Origin: Bradyrhizobium sp. CB2312
GTDB taxonomy: Bacteria > Pseudomonadota > Alphaproteobacteria > Rhizobiales > Xanthobacteraceae
DNA length: 64,000 bases
Assembly (NCBI RefSeq): GCF_029714425.1
Contig: NZ_CP121668.1
Span: 62,001 to 126,000 of the forward strand
Direction of reading: 5' to 3'
Positions 1 to 10,088 of the stretch are shown in pieces. The translations under genes were made by a program, and so were the position numbers. Position 1 is the stretch's first letter. Each line of letters opens with the position of its first letter. The notes beneath the pieces were generated by a model. The model made no database searches. It had not been told where the DNA came from and saw only the letters and a list, made by a program, of their open reading frames with translations.

Positions 1-2188
<2,188 letters not shown>

Positions 2189-2266
2189 AGCCGGAATTTT
2201 TCGAGACAGTCGGGATCATTCAAGTGACCTCCCGTGCATGGCGGGCCGATCGAACCGAGAGTACCG

Positions 2267-2728
2267 ATGCCTGATCCGATCATCCGCCCCGCCCGCACCG
2301 ACGAATATGACGAGATCGGCCGCGTCTGGATGGAGAGCTGGGTCTCGACCGGTCTCGCCGAAGCCAGCGACTTCCTGCTGGCGAACCTGCGCGCCCGGAT
2401 CCGGCGCGAGATCGAGAACGGCTGGAGCCTGTACGTCGCCGACGACAACGGCACCATCGCCGCGATGCTGGCGCTGCATCTGCCAAAGCTCTATCTCGAC
2501 ATGCTGTTCGTCGGACCTGCATATCAGGGACAGTCACTCGGGCGGAAGCTGCTCGCCTTTACGCGCACGCAAATGCCAGACGAAATGTACCTGCGTTGCG
2601 TTCGTGAGAACGAAAAGGCCTGGCGCTGGTATGAGCGCGAAGGTTTTGTGTTCGAGAAGGAAGAGGTCGAACCGTCGAACGGGTTCATGATGAAATACTA
2701 TCGGTGGAAGAAGGGAATCCCGCCATGA
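2267..2728 (+). CDS. GNAT-family N-acetyltransferase
   Basis: Acetyl-CoA-dependent acetyltransferase of about 153 aa from the ATG at 2267 (MPDPIIRPARTDE, the typical strand-1 opening of GNAT proteins). An in-frame ATG at 2234 would add 11 residues that do not look like family sequence. The acetyl-CoA loop appears as GPAYQGQSLGRKLL, and the C-terminal half has the usual RENEKAWRWYEREGF motif (helix 4 and strand 6-7). The substrate cannot be inferred. Its stop overlaps the start of the glutathione S-transferase gene (ATGA), so the two are probably translated together. Confidence 0.85.
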   Translation: MPDPIIRPARTDEYDEIGRVWMESWVSTGLAEASDFLLANLRARIRREIENGWSLYVADDNGTIAAMLALHLPKLYLDMLFVGPAYQGQSLGRKLLAFTRTQMPDEMYLRCVRENEKAWRWYEREGFVFEKEEVEPSNGFMMKYYRWKKGIPP

Positions 2729-3321
2729 TCAAGCTCTATTGGTCGCCACGCTCGCGCTCGTTCACGACGCTTTGGCTGATGGAAGAGAGCAGCCTTCCCT
2801 ATGAGCGCGTGCTGACCGACATCTCGACCGGCGCGCAGAAGGCGCCGGACTATCTGAAGATCAATCCGATGGGCAAGGTGCCGGCGCTGACCGACGGCGA
2901 TGCCGCGCTCGGCGAAGCCGCGGCGATCTGCGCCTACGTCGCCGACCGCTATCCCGAGACCAAGCTCGCGCCCGCTGTGACCGATCCGCGCCGCGCGCGC
3001 TATCTGCAATGGCTGTTCTTCTCGCCGGGCTGCATCGAGCCCGCCATCATCCAGATCTTCACCAAGATCGAGATCCCGACCTCGACCGCGGCGTGGGGCA
3101 GCGCGACGCAGGTGTTCGACGTGCTGGAGGTCGCGCTCGACAAGGGCCCGTGGATTCTCGGCGAGGATTTTTCCGCCGCCGACGTCACGGTGGGCTCGGG
3201 CCTGAATTTTGCGGTGCGCCTGTTCAAGATGGTGCCGTCGCGGCCGGCGTTCGATGCCTATTTGGCCCGCTGCATGGCGCGGCCGGCATTCCAGCGCGCG
3301 GAGAAGATCGCGGCGGGTTGA
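2725..3321 (+). CDS. Glutathione S-transferase family protein
   Basis: Cytosolic GST-fold protein of 198 aa. The thioredoxin-like N-terminal domain opens MIKLYWSPRSRSF, with the cis-Pro region KINPMGKVPAL and the GSH-binding turn GEAAAICAYV. An all-helical C-terminal domain follows, including the conserved GEDFSAADV motif. The ATG at 2725 sits behind GAAGGGA and overlaps the previous stop; an in-frame ATG at 2704 is less likely. The expected role is glutathione conjugation or glutathione-dependent reduction in the cytosol. Which class and substrate cannot be read from the sequence. Confidence 0.88.
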   Translation: MIKLYWSPRSRSFTTLWLMEESSLPYERVLTDISTGAQKAPDYLKINPMGKVPALTDGDAALGEAAAICAYVADRYPETKLAPAVTDPRRARYLQWLFFSPGCIEPAIIQIFTKIEIPTSTAAWGSATQVFDVLEVALDKGPWILGEDFSAADVTVGSGLNFAVRLFKMVPSRPAFDAYLARCMARPAFQRAEKIAAG

Positions 3322-3330
3322 AGCGGATCT

Positions 3331-3420
3331 CGTAGGGTGGGCAAAGCGGAGCGTGCCCACCATCTGCAATTATTGAGAGATGGTGGGCACGTCGCTTGCG
3401 CTCCTTTGCCCACCCTACGG
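3331..3420. repeat. Palindromic intergenic repeat, family A (copy 1)
   Basis: A long imperfect inverted repeat: CGTAGGGTGGGCAAAG at 3331-3346 is answered by CTTTGCCCACCCTACG at 3404-3419, with inner arms GTGCCCACCATCT and AGATGGTGGGCAC. It lies between the convergent 3' ends of the GST gene and fabI, where a transcript of it would fold into a strong hairpin able to end both messages. A second copy is at 26984-27081. Confidence 0.85.
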
Positions 3421-3428
3421 AATCGTGT

Positions 3429-4226
3429 CTATTCCGCCTTCAGATCGTCCGGCCTCGGCATCAACACGATGTTGTAGCCGGAATCGACATAGTGAATTTC
3501 GCCGGTCACGCCGCCCGACAGATCCGACAGCAGATACAGCGCCGAACCGCCGAGCTCGTCGAGCGTGACGCCGCGGCGGAGCGGCGAATGCTTCTGCATG
3601 AAGGCAAACATCGCGCGCGCCTCGCCAATGCCGGAGCCGGCGAGCGTGCGGATGGGGCCGGCGGAGATCGCGTTGACGCGGATGCCGCGCGGTCCGAAAT
3701 CGGAGGCGAGGTAACGCACCGAGGCTTCCAGCGCCGCCTTGGCCACGCCCATGACGTTGTAATTCGGCATCGCACGCTCCGAGGCACCGAAGGTCAGCGT
3801 GATCATGCTGCCGCCCTCGGACATGAGCTCGGCCGCGCGCTTGGCCACCTCCGTGAACGAGAAGCAGGAGATCACCATGGTGCGCGAAAAGTTCTCGCGG
3901 CTGGTGTCGGCGTAGCGGCCCTTCAGCTCGTTCTTGTCGGCAAAGCCGATCGCATGGATCACGAAGTCGAGCTTGCCCCACTTTTCGCGGAGTGCCGCGA
4001 AGGTCGCATCGACGCTGGCGATGTCCTCGACATCGCAGGGCAGCACCAGGTCGACACCAAGCTGCTCCGCCAGCGGCTTGACGCGCTTGCCGAGGGCTTC
4101 GCCCTGGAAGGTGAAGGCGAGCTCGGCGCCGTGGGCATGCAGCGTCTTCGCCATGCCCCAGGCGATCGAATGATCATTGGCGATGCCCATGATCAGACCG
4201 CGCTTGCCTTTCATCAAACCTTCCAT
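3429..4226 (-). CDS. fabI: Enoyl-[acyl-carrier-protein] reductase FabI (NADH)
   Basis: Catalyses the last step of each fatty-acid elongation cycle, reducing trans-2-enoyl-ACP. It is a 265-aa SDR-superfamily enzyme: nucleotide-binding GLIMGIANDHSIAWG near the N-terminus and the FabI catalytic segment PNYNVMGVAK, with Tyr and Lys six residues apart. The Tyr that comes ten residues before the catalytic Tyr in E. coli (Tyr146) is Phe here (LTFGASERAMPNY). AGGAG nine bases upstream supports the ATG at 4226; an in-frame ATG four codons later is possible. It is downstream of fabA and fabB on the same strand, though a repeat separates it from fabB. Confidence 0.95.
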   Translation of the reverse strand: MEGLMKGKRGLIMGIANDHSIAWGMAKTLHAHGAELAFTFQGEALGKRVKPLAEQLGVDLVLPCDVEDIASVDATFAALREKWGKLDFVIHAIGFADKNELKGRYADTSRENFSRTMVISCFSFTEVAKRAAELMSEGGSMITLTFGASERAMPNYNVMGVAKAALEASVRYLASDFGPRGIRVNAISAGPIRTLAGSGIGEARAMFAFMQKHSPLRRGVTLDELGGSALYLLSDLSGGVTGEIHYVDSGYNIVLMPRPDDLKAE

Positions 4227-4251
4227 TGCCGAGCGGCTCCTATCATTCCGA

Positions 4252-4353
4252 TGTCATCGCCCGCGCAGGCGGGCGATCCAGTATTGTAGAGACAGCAGTT
4301 ATAGGCCGAGATGCCACGGCGTACTGGATGCCCCGCCTTCGCGGGGCATGACG
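4252..4353. repeat. Palindromic intergenic repeat between fabB and fabI
   Basis: Two hairpin-forming units, TCGCCCGCGCAGGCGGGCGA near 4256-4275 and CCCCGCCTTCGCGGGG near 4331-4346, are flanked by GTCATC and CATGAC and separated by a spacer with CCAGTATT and its imperfect complement GTACTGG. The structure is that of a mobile or relic palindromic repeat. A shorter related palindrome lies at 55587-55624. It sits in the fabB-fabI gap and could attenuate or stabilise the transcript. Confidence 0.7.
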
Positions 4354-4364
4354 GCGTGCTGGGA

Positions 4365-5588
4365 TCACACATCCAGCCGGCTGAACACCAGCGTGGCGTT
4401 GGTGCCGCCGAAACCGAACGAGTTCGACAGCACGGTGCCGATCTTGGCATTGTCGATGCGCTTGCGCACGATCGGCATGTCGGCAAACACCGGATCGAGC
4501 TCCTGGATGTGCGCACTCTCGCAGATGAAGCCGTTGTTCATCATCAGCAGCGAGTAGATCGCTTCCTGCACGCCGGTCGCGCCGAGCGAGTGGCCGGTCA
4601 GCGCCTTGGTCGCCGAGATCGGCGGGCACCTCTCACCGGCGCCGAACACGCGGCGGAGCGCATCGATTTCCGGCGGGTCGCCTGCTGGCGTCGAGGTCGC
4701 GTGCGGATTGATGTAGTCGACCTTGGTCTTCACCGTCGACATCGCCATGCGCATGCAGCGCTCGGCGCCTTCGCCTGAGGGCGCGACCATGTCGTAGCCG
4801 TCAGACGTTGCGCCATAGCCGACGATCTCGCCGTAAATGCGCGCGCCGCGCGCCTTGGCATGCTCGAGCTCTTCCAGGACGAGGACTCCCGCGCCGCCGG
4901 CAATGACAAAACCGTCGCGGTTGAGGTCGTAGGGGCGCGAGGCGGTGGCGGGCGTGTCGTTGTATTTCGAGGACATCGCGCCCATGGCGTCGAACAGCAC
5001 CGACAGCGACCAGTCGAGCTCCTCGCAGCCGCCGGCGAAGATGACGTCCTGCTTGCCGATCTGGATCGTCTCATAGGCGTTGCCGACGCAGTGGTTCGAC
5101 GTCGCGCAGGCCGAGGAGATCGAATAGTTCACGCCCTTGATCTTGAACCAGGTCGCAAGCGTTGCCGACGCCGTGGACGACATCGCCTTCGGCACTGCGA
5201 ACGGACCGACGCGCTTCGGGCCCTTGGTGCGGGTGATGTCGGCGGATTCGACGATGGTACGCGCCGAGGGGCCGCCGGAGCCCATGATGATGCCGGTGCG
5301 GATGTTGGAGACTTCCTCAGGCGACAGGCCGGAGTCCTGGATCGCCTGCTCCATCGCGACGTGATTCCACGCCGCGCCCTGGCCGAGGAAACGCATCGCA
5401 CGCCGGTCGACCACCGTCGAAGGATCGAGGGTCGGCGCACCCGCGACCTGCGACCTGAAGCCGAGTTCGGCATATTTCTCAGCCCGCGAAATGCCCGACC
5501 TCGCCTCGTGAAGGCTCGCAAGCACTTCCTGGGTGTTGTTTCCGATGGACGAGACGATGCCCATCCCGGTGACCACAACCCGCCTCAT
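4365..5588 (-). CDS. fabB: Beta-ketoacyl-ACP synthase I FabB
   Basis: Condensing enzyme of fatty-acid synthesis that elongates the unsaturated acyl-ACP made by FabA. It is 407 aa, normal length, with a thiolase fold. The Cys-His-His active site is visible: Cys161 in [10 protein letters not shown], His in [11 protein letters not shown] and His in [11 protein letters not shown]. The C-terminal NSFGFGGTN glycine-rich loop is present. It follows fabA with a gap of 39 bases, so fabA-fabB is very probably one transcript, as in other rhizobia. FabB rather than FabF is favoured by the fabA partnership and the GNNTQEV opening. Confidence 0.95.
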   Translation of the reverse strand: MRRVVVTGMGIVSSIGNNTQEVLASLHEARSGISRAEKYAELGFRSQVAGAPTLDPSTVVDRRAMRFLGQGAAWNHVAMEQAIQDSGLSPEEVSNIRTGIIMGSGGPSARTIVESADITRTKGPKRVGPFAVPKAMSSTASATLATWFKIKGVNYSISSACATSNHCVGNAYETIQIGKQDVIFAGGCEELDWSLSVLFDAMGAMSSKYNDTPATASRPYDLNRDGFVIAGGAGVLVLEELEHAKARGARIYGEIVGYGATSDGYDMVAPSGEGAERCMRMAMSTVKTKVDYINPHATSTPAGDPPEIDALRRVFGAGERCPPISATKALTGHSLGATGVQEAIYSLLMMNNGFICESAHIQELDPVFADMPIVRKRIDNAKIGTVLSNSFGFGGTNATLVFSRLDV

Positions 5589-5627
5589 GACAGCCTCGCC
5601 TTAATCGTTGTCTTCTTGCTAATGCGC

Positions 5628-6149
5628 TCAGCCCAGGCTCGTGCCCTGCTTGAACAGGCCGACCTTCAGTTCCTTGGCGCGATAAATAATCTGGTCATCG
5701 ACCGAAAGCCACCCGTCGGCGATACCGAGCACCAGCTTTGAACGCATCACGCGTTTGATATCGACGTTGTACACAACCTTGCGGGCCTCGGGCAGCACTT
5801 GGCCGCCGAACTTCAATTCGCTGAGGCCAAGCGCACGGCCGCGACCTTCGCCGCCGACCCAACCCAGATAGAAGCCGACCATTTGCCACAGCGCATCGAG
5901 GCCGAGGCAGCCCGGCATCACCGAATCGTTCTTGAAGTGGCAGCCGAAGAACCAGAGATCGGGCTTCACGTCGAGCTCGGCGCGGACCAGGCCCTTGCCG
6001 TACTCGCCGCCGGTTTCACTAATTTCCGTGATGCGGTCGAACATCAGCATCGGCGGCAACGGCAGCTGGGCATTGCCCGGACCGAACATCTCGCCGCGGG
6101 CACATGCCAGCAGATCTTCGTATTCGTAACCGTTGCGCTTGTTCAGCAT
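5628..6149 (-). CDS. fabA: 3-hydroxydecanoyl-ACP dehydratase/isomerase FabA
   Basis: Hot-dog-fold dehydratase and isomerase that introduces the cis double bond for unsaturated fatty acids. It is 173 aa, matching the family. The catalytic dyad is visible: His71 in [14 protein letters not shown] and Asp85 in CLGLDALWQ. It is the first gene of the fabA-fabB(-fabI) block and is divergent from irr across a 355-base space that holds the irr control sites. It acts in the cytosol on ACP-bound substrates. Confidence 0.96.
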   Translation of the reverse strand: MLNKRNGYEYEDLLACARGEMFGPGNAQLPLPPMLMFDRITEISETGGEYGKGLVRAELDVKPDLWFFGCHFKNDSVMPGCLGLDALWQMVGFYLGWVGGEGRGRALGLSELKFGGQVLPEARKVVYNVDIKRVMRSKLVLGIADGWLSVDDQIIYRAKELKVGLFKQGTSLG

Positions 6150-6439
6150 GCACGAGCCTCTGTTCTAATCCCGATTGAGCGGCGTTTTTTGGCGAAAATG
6201 GGCCCCGTCGCGATCGGAGAGCAACGCCAATTGCCACCGTCGGGCGCCGTTCCCGCAAGGCCGCCCAGAATGGACTGCGGGCCGGGCTTCCACGCCTGAC
6301 CGCGCCAAAATTGGCTAGCGGAACCGCGCGCTCTCTAACACAGGCCATTTCGGTGGCAAAGCGCTGTCATGAAGGTAAAATGACGGGTGTCCTCGCCCAG
6401 TTCCAAGGTTAATTAGAAGCTCTCTAGTTGCGAGAAACT

Positions 6440-6457
6440 TGCATCTGCATCTATCTG
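6440..6457 (+). promoter_or_regulatory. Candidate Fur-binding site in the irr promoter
   Basis: Three adjacent hexamers TGCATC-TGCATC-TATCTG run directly from 6440. The Fur site described for the Bradyrhizobium japonicum irr promoter is made of imperfect direct-repeat hexamers of this kind and differs from the classical Fur box. The site is about 50 bases before the irr start. Repeats and position are seen directly; the Fur assignment rests on that recalled precedent. The rest of the 6150-6504 space holds no other gene that I can see. Confidence 0.65.
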
Positions 6458-6477
6458 TCCATATATTGCAGATAGAT
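6449..6477. promoter_or_regulatory. Perfect 9-bp inverted repeat upstream of irr
   Basis: ATCTATCTG (6449-6457) and CAGATAGAT (6469-6477) are exact inverted repeats around an 11-base AT-rich centre containing CATATATTG. The left arm overlaps the third hexamer of the candidate Fur site. It ends 27 bases before the likely irr ATG, so it may be an operator or a 5'-UTR hairpin. Confidence 0.6.
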
Positions 6478-6504
6478 AGTGTCAATGCGTGCCGAAATCT
6501 GGAA

Positions 6505-6996
6505 ATGAGCGAGAATACACCGCATCATCAAGACGACGATGCCCACACGGCGGCCCTTCTGTCCGGCCGCCAGCCGGCGCTGACCGGCTGTCCGTGGCAC
6601 GACGTTAACGAAATGCTTCAGTCGGCCGGCCTTCGCCCGACGCGTCAGCGCATGGCGCTCGGCTGGCTGCTGTTCGGCAAGGGCGCGCGCCACCTTACGG
6701 CTGAAATGCTCTACGAGGAAGCGACCCTCGCCAAGGTTCCGGTGTCGCTGGCGACCGTCTACAACACGCTGAACCAGCTGACCGATGCCGGCCTGCTCCG
6801 CCAGGTCAGCGTCGACGGCACCAAGACCTATTTCGACACCAACGTCACGACCCACCACCATTATTACCTCGAGAACAGCCATGAGCTGGTCGACATCGAG
6901 GATCCGCATCTGGCGCTGTCCAAGATGCCGGAGGTGCCGGAGGGTTACGAGATCGCCCGCATCGACATGGTCGTGCGGCTGCGCAAGAAGCGCTGA
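6505..6996 (+). CDS. irr: Iron response regulator Irr (Fur family, heme-sensing)
   Basis: Global regulator of iron and heme metabolism; in Bradyrhizobium it accumulates under iron limitation and is degraded on heme binding. From the ATG at 6505 it is 163 aa, the length of B. japonicum Irr; an upstream in-frame ATG at 6439 would place the coding start across the operator-like repeats and is rejected. The heme-regulatory motif Gly-Cys29-Pro30-Trp is present, as is the second heme site, the His117-118-119 run (THHHYY). The Fur-type winged helix is at about 36-95, with SLATVYNTLNQL as the recognition region. It has the Fur fold, but senses iron through heme. Confidence 0.97.
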   Translation: MSENTPHHQDDDAHTAALLSGRQPALTGCPWHDVNEMLQSAGLRPTRQRMALGWLLFGKGARHLTAEMLYEEATLAKVPVSLATVYNTLNQLTDAGLLRQVSVDGTKTYFDTNVTTHHHYYLENSHELVDIEDPHLALSKMPEVPEGYEIARIDMVVRLRKKR

Positions 6997-7021
6997 GATC
7001 GTCCTAAGATCGGATTGAGAT

Positions 7022-7146
7022 CGTCATGGCCGGGCTTGTCCCGGCCATCCACGTTCTTAGGGCGAGCGCGGAAGCGCGTGGATGCCCGGGACATAGGCGA
7101 GCGGAAGCGACGCCGTCCTTCGGACGGCTATGCCCCGGCATGACGG
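7022..7146. repeat. Palindromic intergenic repeat, family C (copy 1)
   Basis: CGTCATGGCCGGGCTTGTCC opens and TGCCCCGGCATGACGG closes this 125-base element; inside, TCCACG and CGTGGA are inverted, and CGTCCTTCGGACG is a second stem. It lies between the convergent 3' ends of irr and the SH3-domain gene. A copy of the same family with the same outer arms is at 62261-62349. Confidence 0.8.
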
Positions 7147-7179
7147 TGGAGGCAGCGGCCTTACCAAACCGCCTTCGGG

Positions 7180-7713
7180 TCAATTCACTTGCTCGTCCGA
7201 ATAGACGCCCCAGAGGCGTTCCTGCTGGATCCAGCCGTCAAAACCGTTGCCGGTGACGCGGCACCAGCTTGCTACACACTTCTTGACCTGCGTGACGACG
7301 CCGGCCTGGAGCCTTGCTGCAACCGCACTGTCGGGATCGGCGCGATCGTAGATCGGCGCCAGGTCGTCCTTGTGCTTCATGGTGACGACCGCGGTGCGGC
7401 GGCCCGACAGCAGCGAATGATAGACCCAGCCCTCGGCGCCCTCGGAATCACGCACCCGGCGCCAGTTCTCGAACTCGGCGGTGATTTCGACCGGCAGGCC
7501 GGCGCGGGTATAGACCCAGGCGACGTCATTGTCCTTGGTCGGACCGGCGCGGACGTTGACGTGGTCGGACTTCAGGCTGACATAGCGCGGCACGGGCAGC
7601 CCGCTGGCGGTCTGGGGCGTGTTGTCCTTGGCCGAATGCGAGGGACCGACCGAGGCGCCCAACCAGGTGCAAACGAGGGCCATCACCGAACAAAAACGCC
7701 CCAACGCCATCAA
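7180..7713 (-). CDS. Exported SH3-like domain protein
   Basis: Protein of 177 aa with an N-terminal signal peptide (residues 1-28, hydrophobic CSVMALVCTWLGASV ending near SHS-A). Two bacterial SH3-like repeats follow: the first carries SDHVNVRAGPTKDN, the second runs through the ADPDSAVAARLQAGVV region to WCRVTGNGFDGWIQ. The pattern is that of exported SH3b proteins of the periplasm, thought to bind peptidoglycan or peptides. A start one codon later is equally possible. No enzymatic domain is visible. It is divergent from the 2-hydroxyacid dehydrogenase gene. Confidence 0.8.
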   Translation of the reverse strand: MMALGRFCSVMALVCTWLGASVGPSHSAKDNTPQTASGLPVPRYVSLKSDHVNVRAGPTKDNDVAWVYTRAGLPVEITAEFENWRRVRDSEGAEGWVYHSLLSGRRTAVVTMKHKDDLAPIYDRADPDSAVAARLQAGVVTQVKKCVASWCRVTGNGFDGWIQQERLWGVYSDEQVN

Positions 7714-8028
7714 CCCGTCTCCTGTCGAAGACCCGGCCCGGCCGGATCCTCACGCCAAATTGCAATCTCTGCCGTGCACCCCGCCCGCCCCACGCGGGTG
7801 TTCCCGAAGCTGACCCGTGGTTCTTGTCTTGGCCCGGCCTTCTGCTAGAGAGGACGGGCACTTGAACAACCAGTTTGCCCCGATTTTCCGGCCGGAAATG
7901 TCGGGAGAGCTTGAAGGAAACGCCGGGGACGACACGGCAAGGGCAGTGTCGAACAACCGGGTTAATGAGGCCTGAACGGCCGGCCTTTGGTGACAGAGGC
8001 GGCAGCCAGCGCCTCATGAGGGCAGGAC
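7714..8028. other. Non-coding divergent intergenic region
   Basis: A 315-base space separates the divergent starts of the SH3-domain gene and the 2-hydroxyacid dehydrogenase gene. Open frames here are only extensions of overlapping frames without family resemblance. The second half is rich in GG and AA runs and could be a leader transcript, but I recognise no RNA family, no clear palindrome and no exact promoter. Confidence 0.5.
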
Positions 8029-9030
8029 ATGTCGGTGAAGAAAAAGCCCCTCGTCGTGGTGACGCGCAAGCTGCCGGACTCGATCGAGACGCGGATGCGC
8101 GAGCTGTTCGACGCGCGGATCAATCTCGACGACACGCCGATGTCGGCCGAGCAGCTCGCGGAAGCCGCGCGCACCGCCGACGTGCTGGTTCCAACCGTCA
8201 CCGACCACATCACCGCCGACATCGTCAACCAGCCGGACTGCAAGCTCCGCCTGATCGCCAATTTCGGCAACGGCGTCGACAATATCGACGTCGAGGCCGC
8301 CCATGCCCGCGGTATCACCGTCACCAATACGCCGAAGGTTCTGACCGAGGACACCGCCGACATGACGATGGCGCTGATCCTGGCCGTGCCGCGCCGGATG
8401 ATCGAAGGCGCCTCGATCCTGACGGAAGGAAAGCCCTGGCCGGGCTGGTCGCCGACCTGGATGCTTGGCCACCGCATCGGGGGAAAACGTCTCGGCATCA
8501 TCGGCATGGGCCGCATCGGCCAGGCGGTGGCGCGCCGCGCCCGCGCCTTCGGCCTTCAGATCCACTATCACAACCGCCGTCCCGTCGCGCCGAAGATCGC
8601 CGAGGAGCTGGGCGCGACCTATTGGGAAAGCCTCGACCAGATGCTGGCGCGGATGGACATCATCTCAGTGAACTGCCCGCATACGCCGGCGACCTATCAC
8701 CTGCTCTCGGCGCGCCGGCTGAAGCTGATCCGCAAGGACGCCTACATCGTCAACACCGCGCGCGGCGAGGTCACCGACGAGGACACGCTGATCAAGCTGA
8801 TCGAAGGCGGCGAGATCGGCGGCGCCGGCCTCGACGTCTACGAGCATGAGCCTGCGGTCAATCCAAAGCTGGTGCGGCTCGCCAAGGCCGGCAAGGTGAC
8901 GCTGCTGCCGCATATGGGCTCGGCCACCATCGAAGGCCGCGTCGAGATGGGCGAGAAGGTGATCATCAACATCCGCACCTTCCTCGACGCCCACAAGCCG
9001 CCGGATCGCGTGCTGCCGAGCATGCTTTGA
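8029..9030 (+). CDS. D-isomer-specific 2-hydroxyacid dehydrogenase (glyoxylate/hydroxypyruvate reductase type)
   Basis: NAD(P)-dependent cytosolic dehydrogenase of 333 aa. The Rossmann motif GIIGMGRIGQAVARRA lies near the middle. The catalytic residues are visible: Arg in VNTARGEV, Glu in YEHEPAV, and His in LLPHMGSAT. The closest families reduce glyoxylate or hydroxypyruvate to glycolate or glycerate (GyaR type), but the substrate cannot be fixed from sequence. The start ATG follows AGGGCAGGAC. The gene stands alone, with a divergent upstream neighbour and a decayed LysR gene in the opposite direction downstream. Confidence 0.88.
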   Translation: MSVKKKPLVVVTRKLPDSIETRMRELFDARINLDDTPMSAEQLAEAARTADVLVPTVTDHITADIVNQPDCKLRLIANFGNGVDNIDVEAAHARGITVTNTPKVLTEDTADMTMALILAVPRRMIEGASILTEGKPWPGWSPTWMLGHRIGGKRLGIIGMGRIGQAVARRARAFGLQIHYHNRRPVAPKIAEELGATYWESLDQMLARMDIISVNCPHTPATYHLLSARRLKLIRKDAYIVNTARGEVTDEDTLIKLIEGGEIGGAGLDVYEHEPAVNPKLVRLAKAGKVTLLPHMGSATIEGRVEMGEKVIINIRTFLDAHKPPDRVLPSML

Positions 9031-9033
9031 GAT

Positions 9034-9190
9034 TTACTTCCCGCGCCCTTCGCGCTTGCGCCAGTCCGCGACGAAATCGATGAAGGCGCGCAGCGCGGGC
9101 GGCGTTTGTCGGCGGCTCGGGTAATACAGGAACGGGCCCGGAAACGGCTCGCACCGCACCGGACTTCACGGCGACGAGGTAGCGCCAGCA
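9034..9190 (-). pseudogene. Remnant of a LysR-family regulator (C-terminal end)
   Basis: Reading the minus strand toward the stop at 9034-9036 gives PFPGPFLYYPSRRQTPPALR followed by AFIDFVADWRKREGRGK. This is the recognisable C-terminus of a LysR regulator (the LYYPSRRQ...LRAFIDF motif). Upstream in that frame an in-frame TGA interrupts after a few residues, and the rest of the gene is absent because the 3' end of the MoeB-like gene begins at 9192. It is therefore a truncated relic of about 50 codons. Confidence 0.7.
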
Positions 9191-9191
9191 A

Positions 9192-9995
9192 TCAGGTGCG
9201 ATGAGCGCTGAGGTCGGTGATCACAGGCCCGTCGCCATTGAGCGGATTGGCGGGATCGCGCGCGTAACGCAGCGTCTCGAAGCGCATCGCGCGCGCATCG
9301 ATCATCAGGAGGCGGCCGATAAGGCCGTCGCCGAAGCCGACGATCTCGCGGATCGCCTCCAGCGCCATCATCGAGCCAAGCACGCCGGCGAGCGCGCCCA
9401 TGACGCCGGCTTCCGCGCAGGCCGGCACGGTACCGGGCGGCGGCGCTTCCGGAAACAGGCAGCGATAGGTCGGGTTGAACTCGCCCTGCTCATTCCTCTC
9501 ATGCGCGCGGATGGTGGTGAGCGAGCCGTCGAAGGTGCCGAGCGCCGCCGTGATCAGCGGCCGCTTCGCGAAGAAGCAGGCGTCGGAGACGAGATAGCGC
9601 GTCGAGAAATTGTCGGAGCCGTCGAGCACGAGGTCGTAGTCGCCGATCAGCGAGAGCGCATTGTCGGCATTGAGCCAGGTAGCGTGACCGACGAAGCGGA
9701 CATGCGGATTGAGCGCGGCGATCCGTTCCGCCGCACTCTCGACCTTGTGCCGGCCGATATCGGGCGTGGTGTGGATCACCTGGCGCTGCAGGTTCGACAG
9801 CGAGACCACGTCGTCATCGACCACGCCGAGCGTGCCGACGCCAGCCGCAGCCAGATACATCAAAGCGGGCGCGCCGAGCCCGCCGGCGCCGATCACCAGC
9901 ACGGAGGCGCGCTTCAACGCAGCCTGGCCGGGACCACCGACATCGCGCAGCACGATGTGGCGGGCGTAGCGTTCGAGTTCGTCCGGGCTCAGCAT
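9192..9995 (-). CDS. MoeB/ThiF/HesA-family adenylyltransferase
   Basis: E1-like enzyme of 267 aa that adenylates the C-terminal glycine of a sulfur-carrier protein (MoaD or ThiS type) for molybdopterin or thiazole synthesis. The ATP site is seen as VIGAGGLGAPALMYLAAAG, followed by Asp in VDDDVVSLSNLQRQV and the LDGSDNFSTRYLVSD motif. In typical MoeB, zinc is held by two CXXC pairs. Here the first pair is reduced to TYRC and no C-terminal pair is visible. The conserved Cys in PACAEAG is kept. The real partner protein is not encoded nearby, so MoeB versus ThiF is left open. Confidence 0.85.
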   Translation of the reverse strand: MLSPDELERYARHIVLRDVGGPGQAALKRASVLVIGAGGLGAPALMYLAAAGVGTLGVVDDDVVSLSNLQRQVIHTTPDIGRHKVESAAERIAALNPHVRFVGHATWLNADNALSLIGDYDLVLDGSDNFSTRYLVSDACFFAKRPLITAALGTFDGSLTTIRAHERNEQGEFNPTYRCLFPEAPPPGTVPACAEAGVMGALAGVLGSMMALEAIREIVGFGDGLIGRLLMIDARAMRFETLRYARDPANPLNGDGPVITDLSAHRT

Positions 9996-10006
9996 CCTTC
10001 GTTCCT

Positions 10007-10060
10007 CTCAACCCTCACGGTGAGGAGGCGCCAACGGCTCCTCAGGATGAGGGTTTGGCC
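10007..10060. repeat. Short palindromic repeat
   Basis: CCTCACGGTGAGG is a hairpin unit, followed by GCTCCTCAGGATGAGGG, which contains CCTCAGGATGAGG. The two units form a small palindromic element in the divergent space between the MoeB-like gene and the trypsin-like gene. Confidence 0.5.
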
Positions 10061-10088
10061 CTTATTGCAGGCCTGAACCACCCCAACA

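Noticed and set aside
6439..6504. Longer Irr start at 6439
   Set aside because: It would put the Fur-like site and inverted repeat inside the coding region; the 163-aa form matches the known protein.
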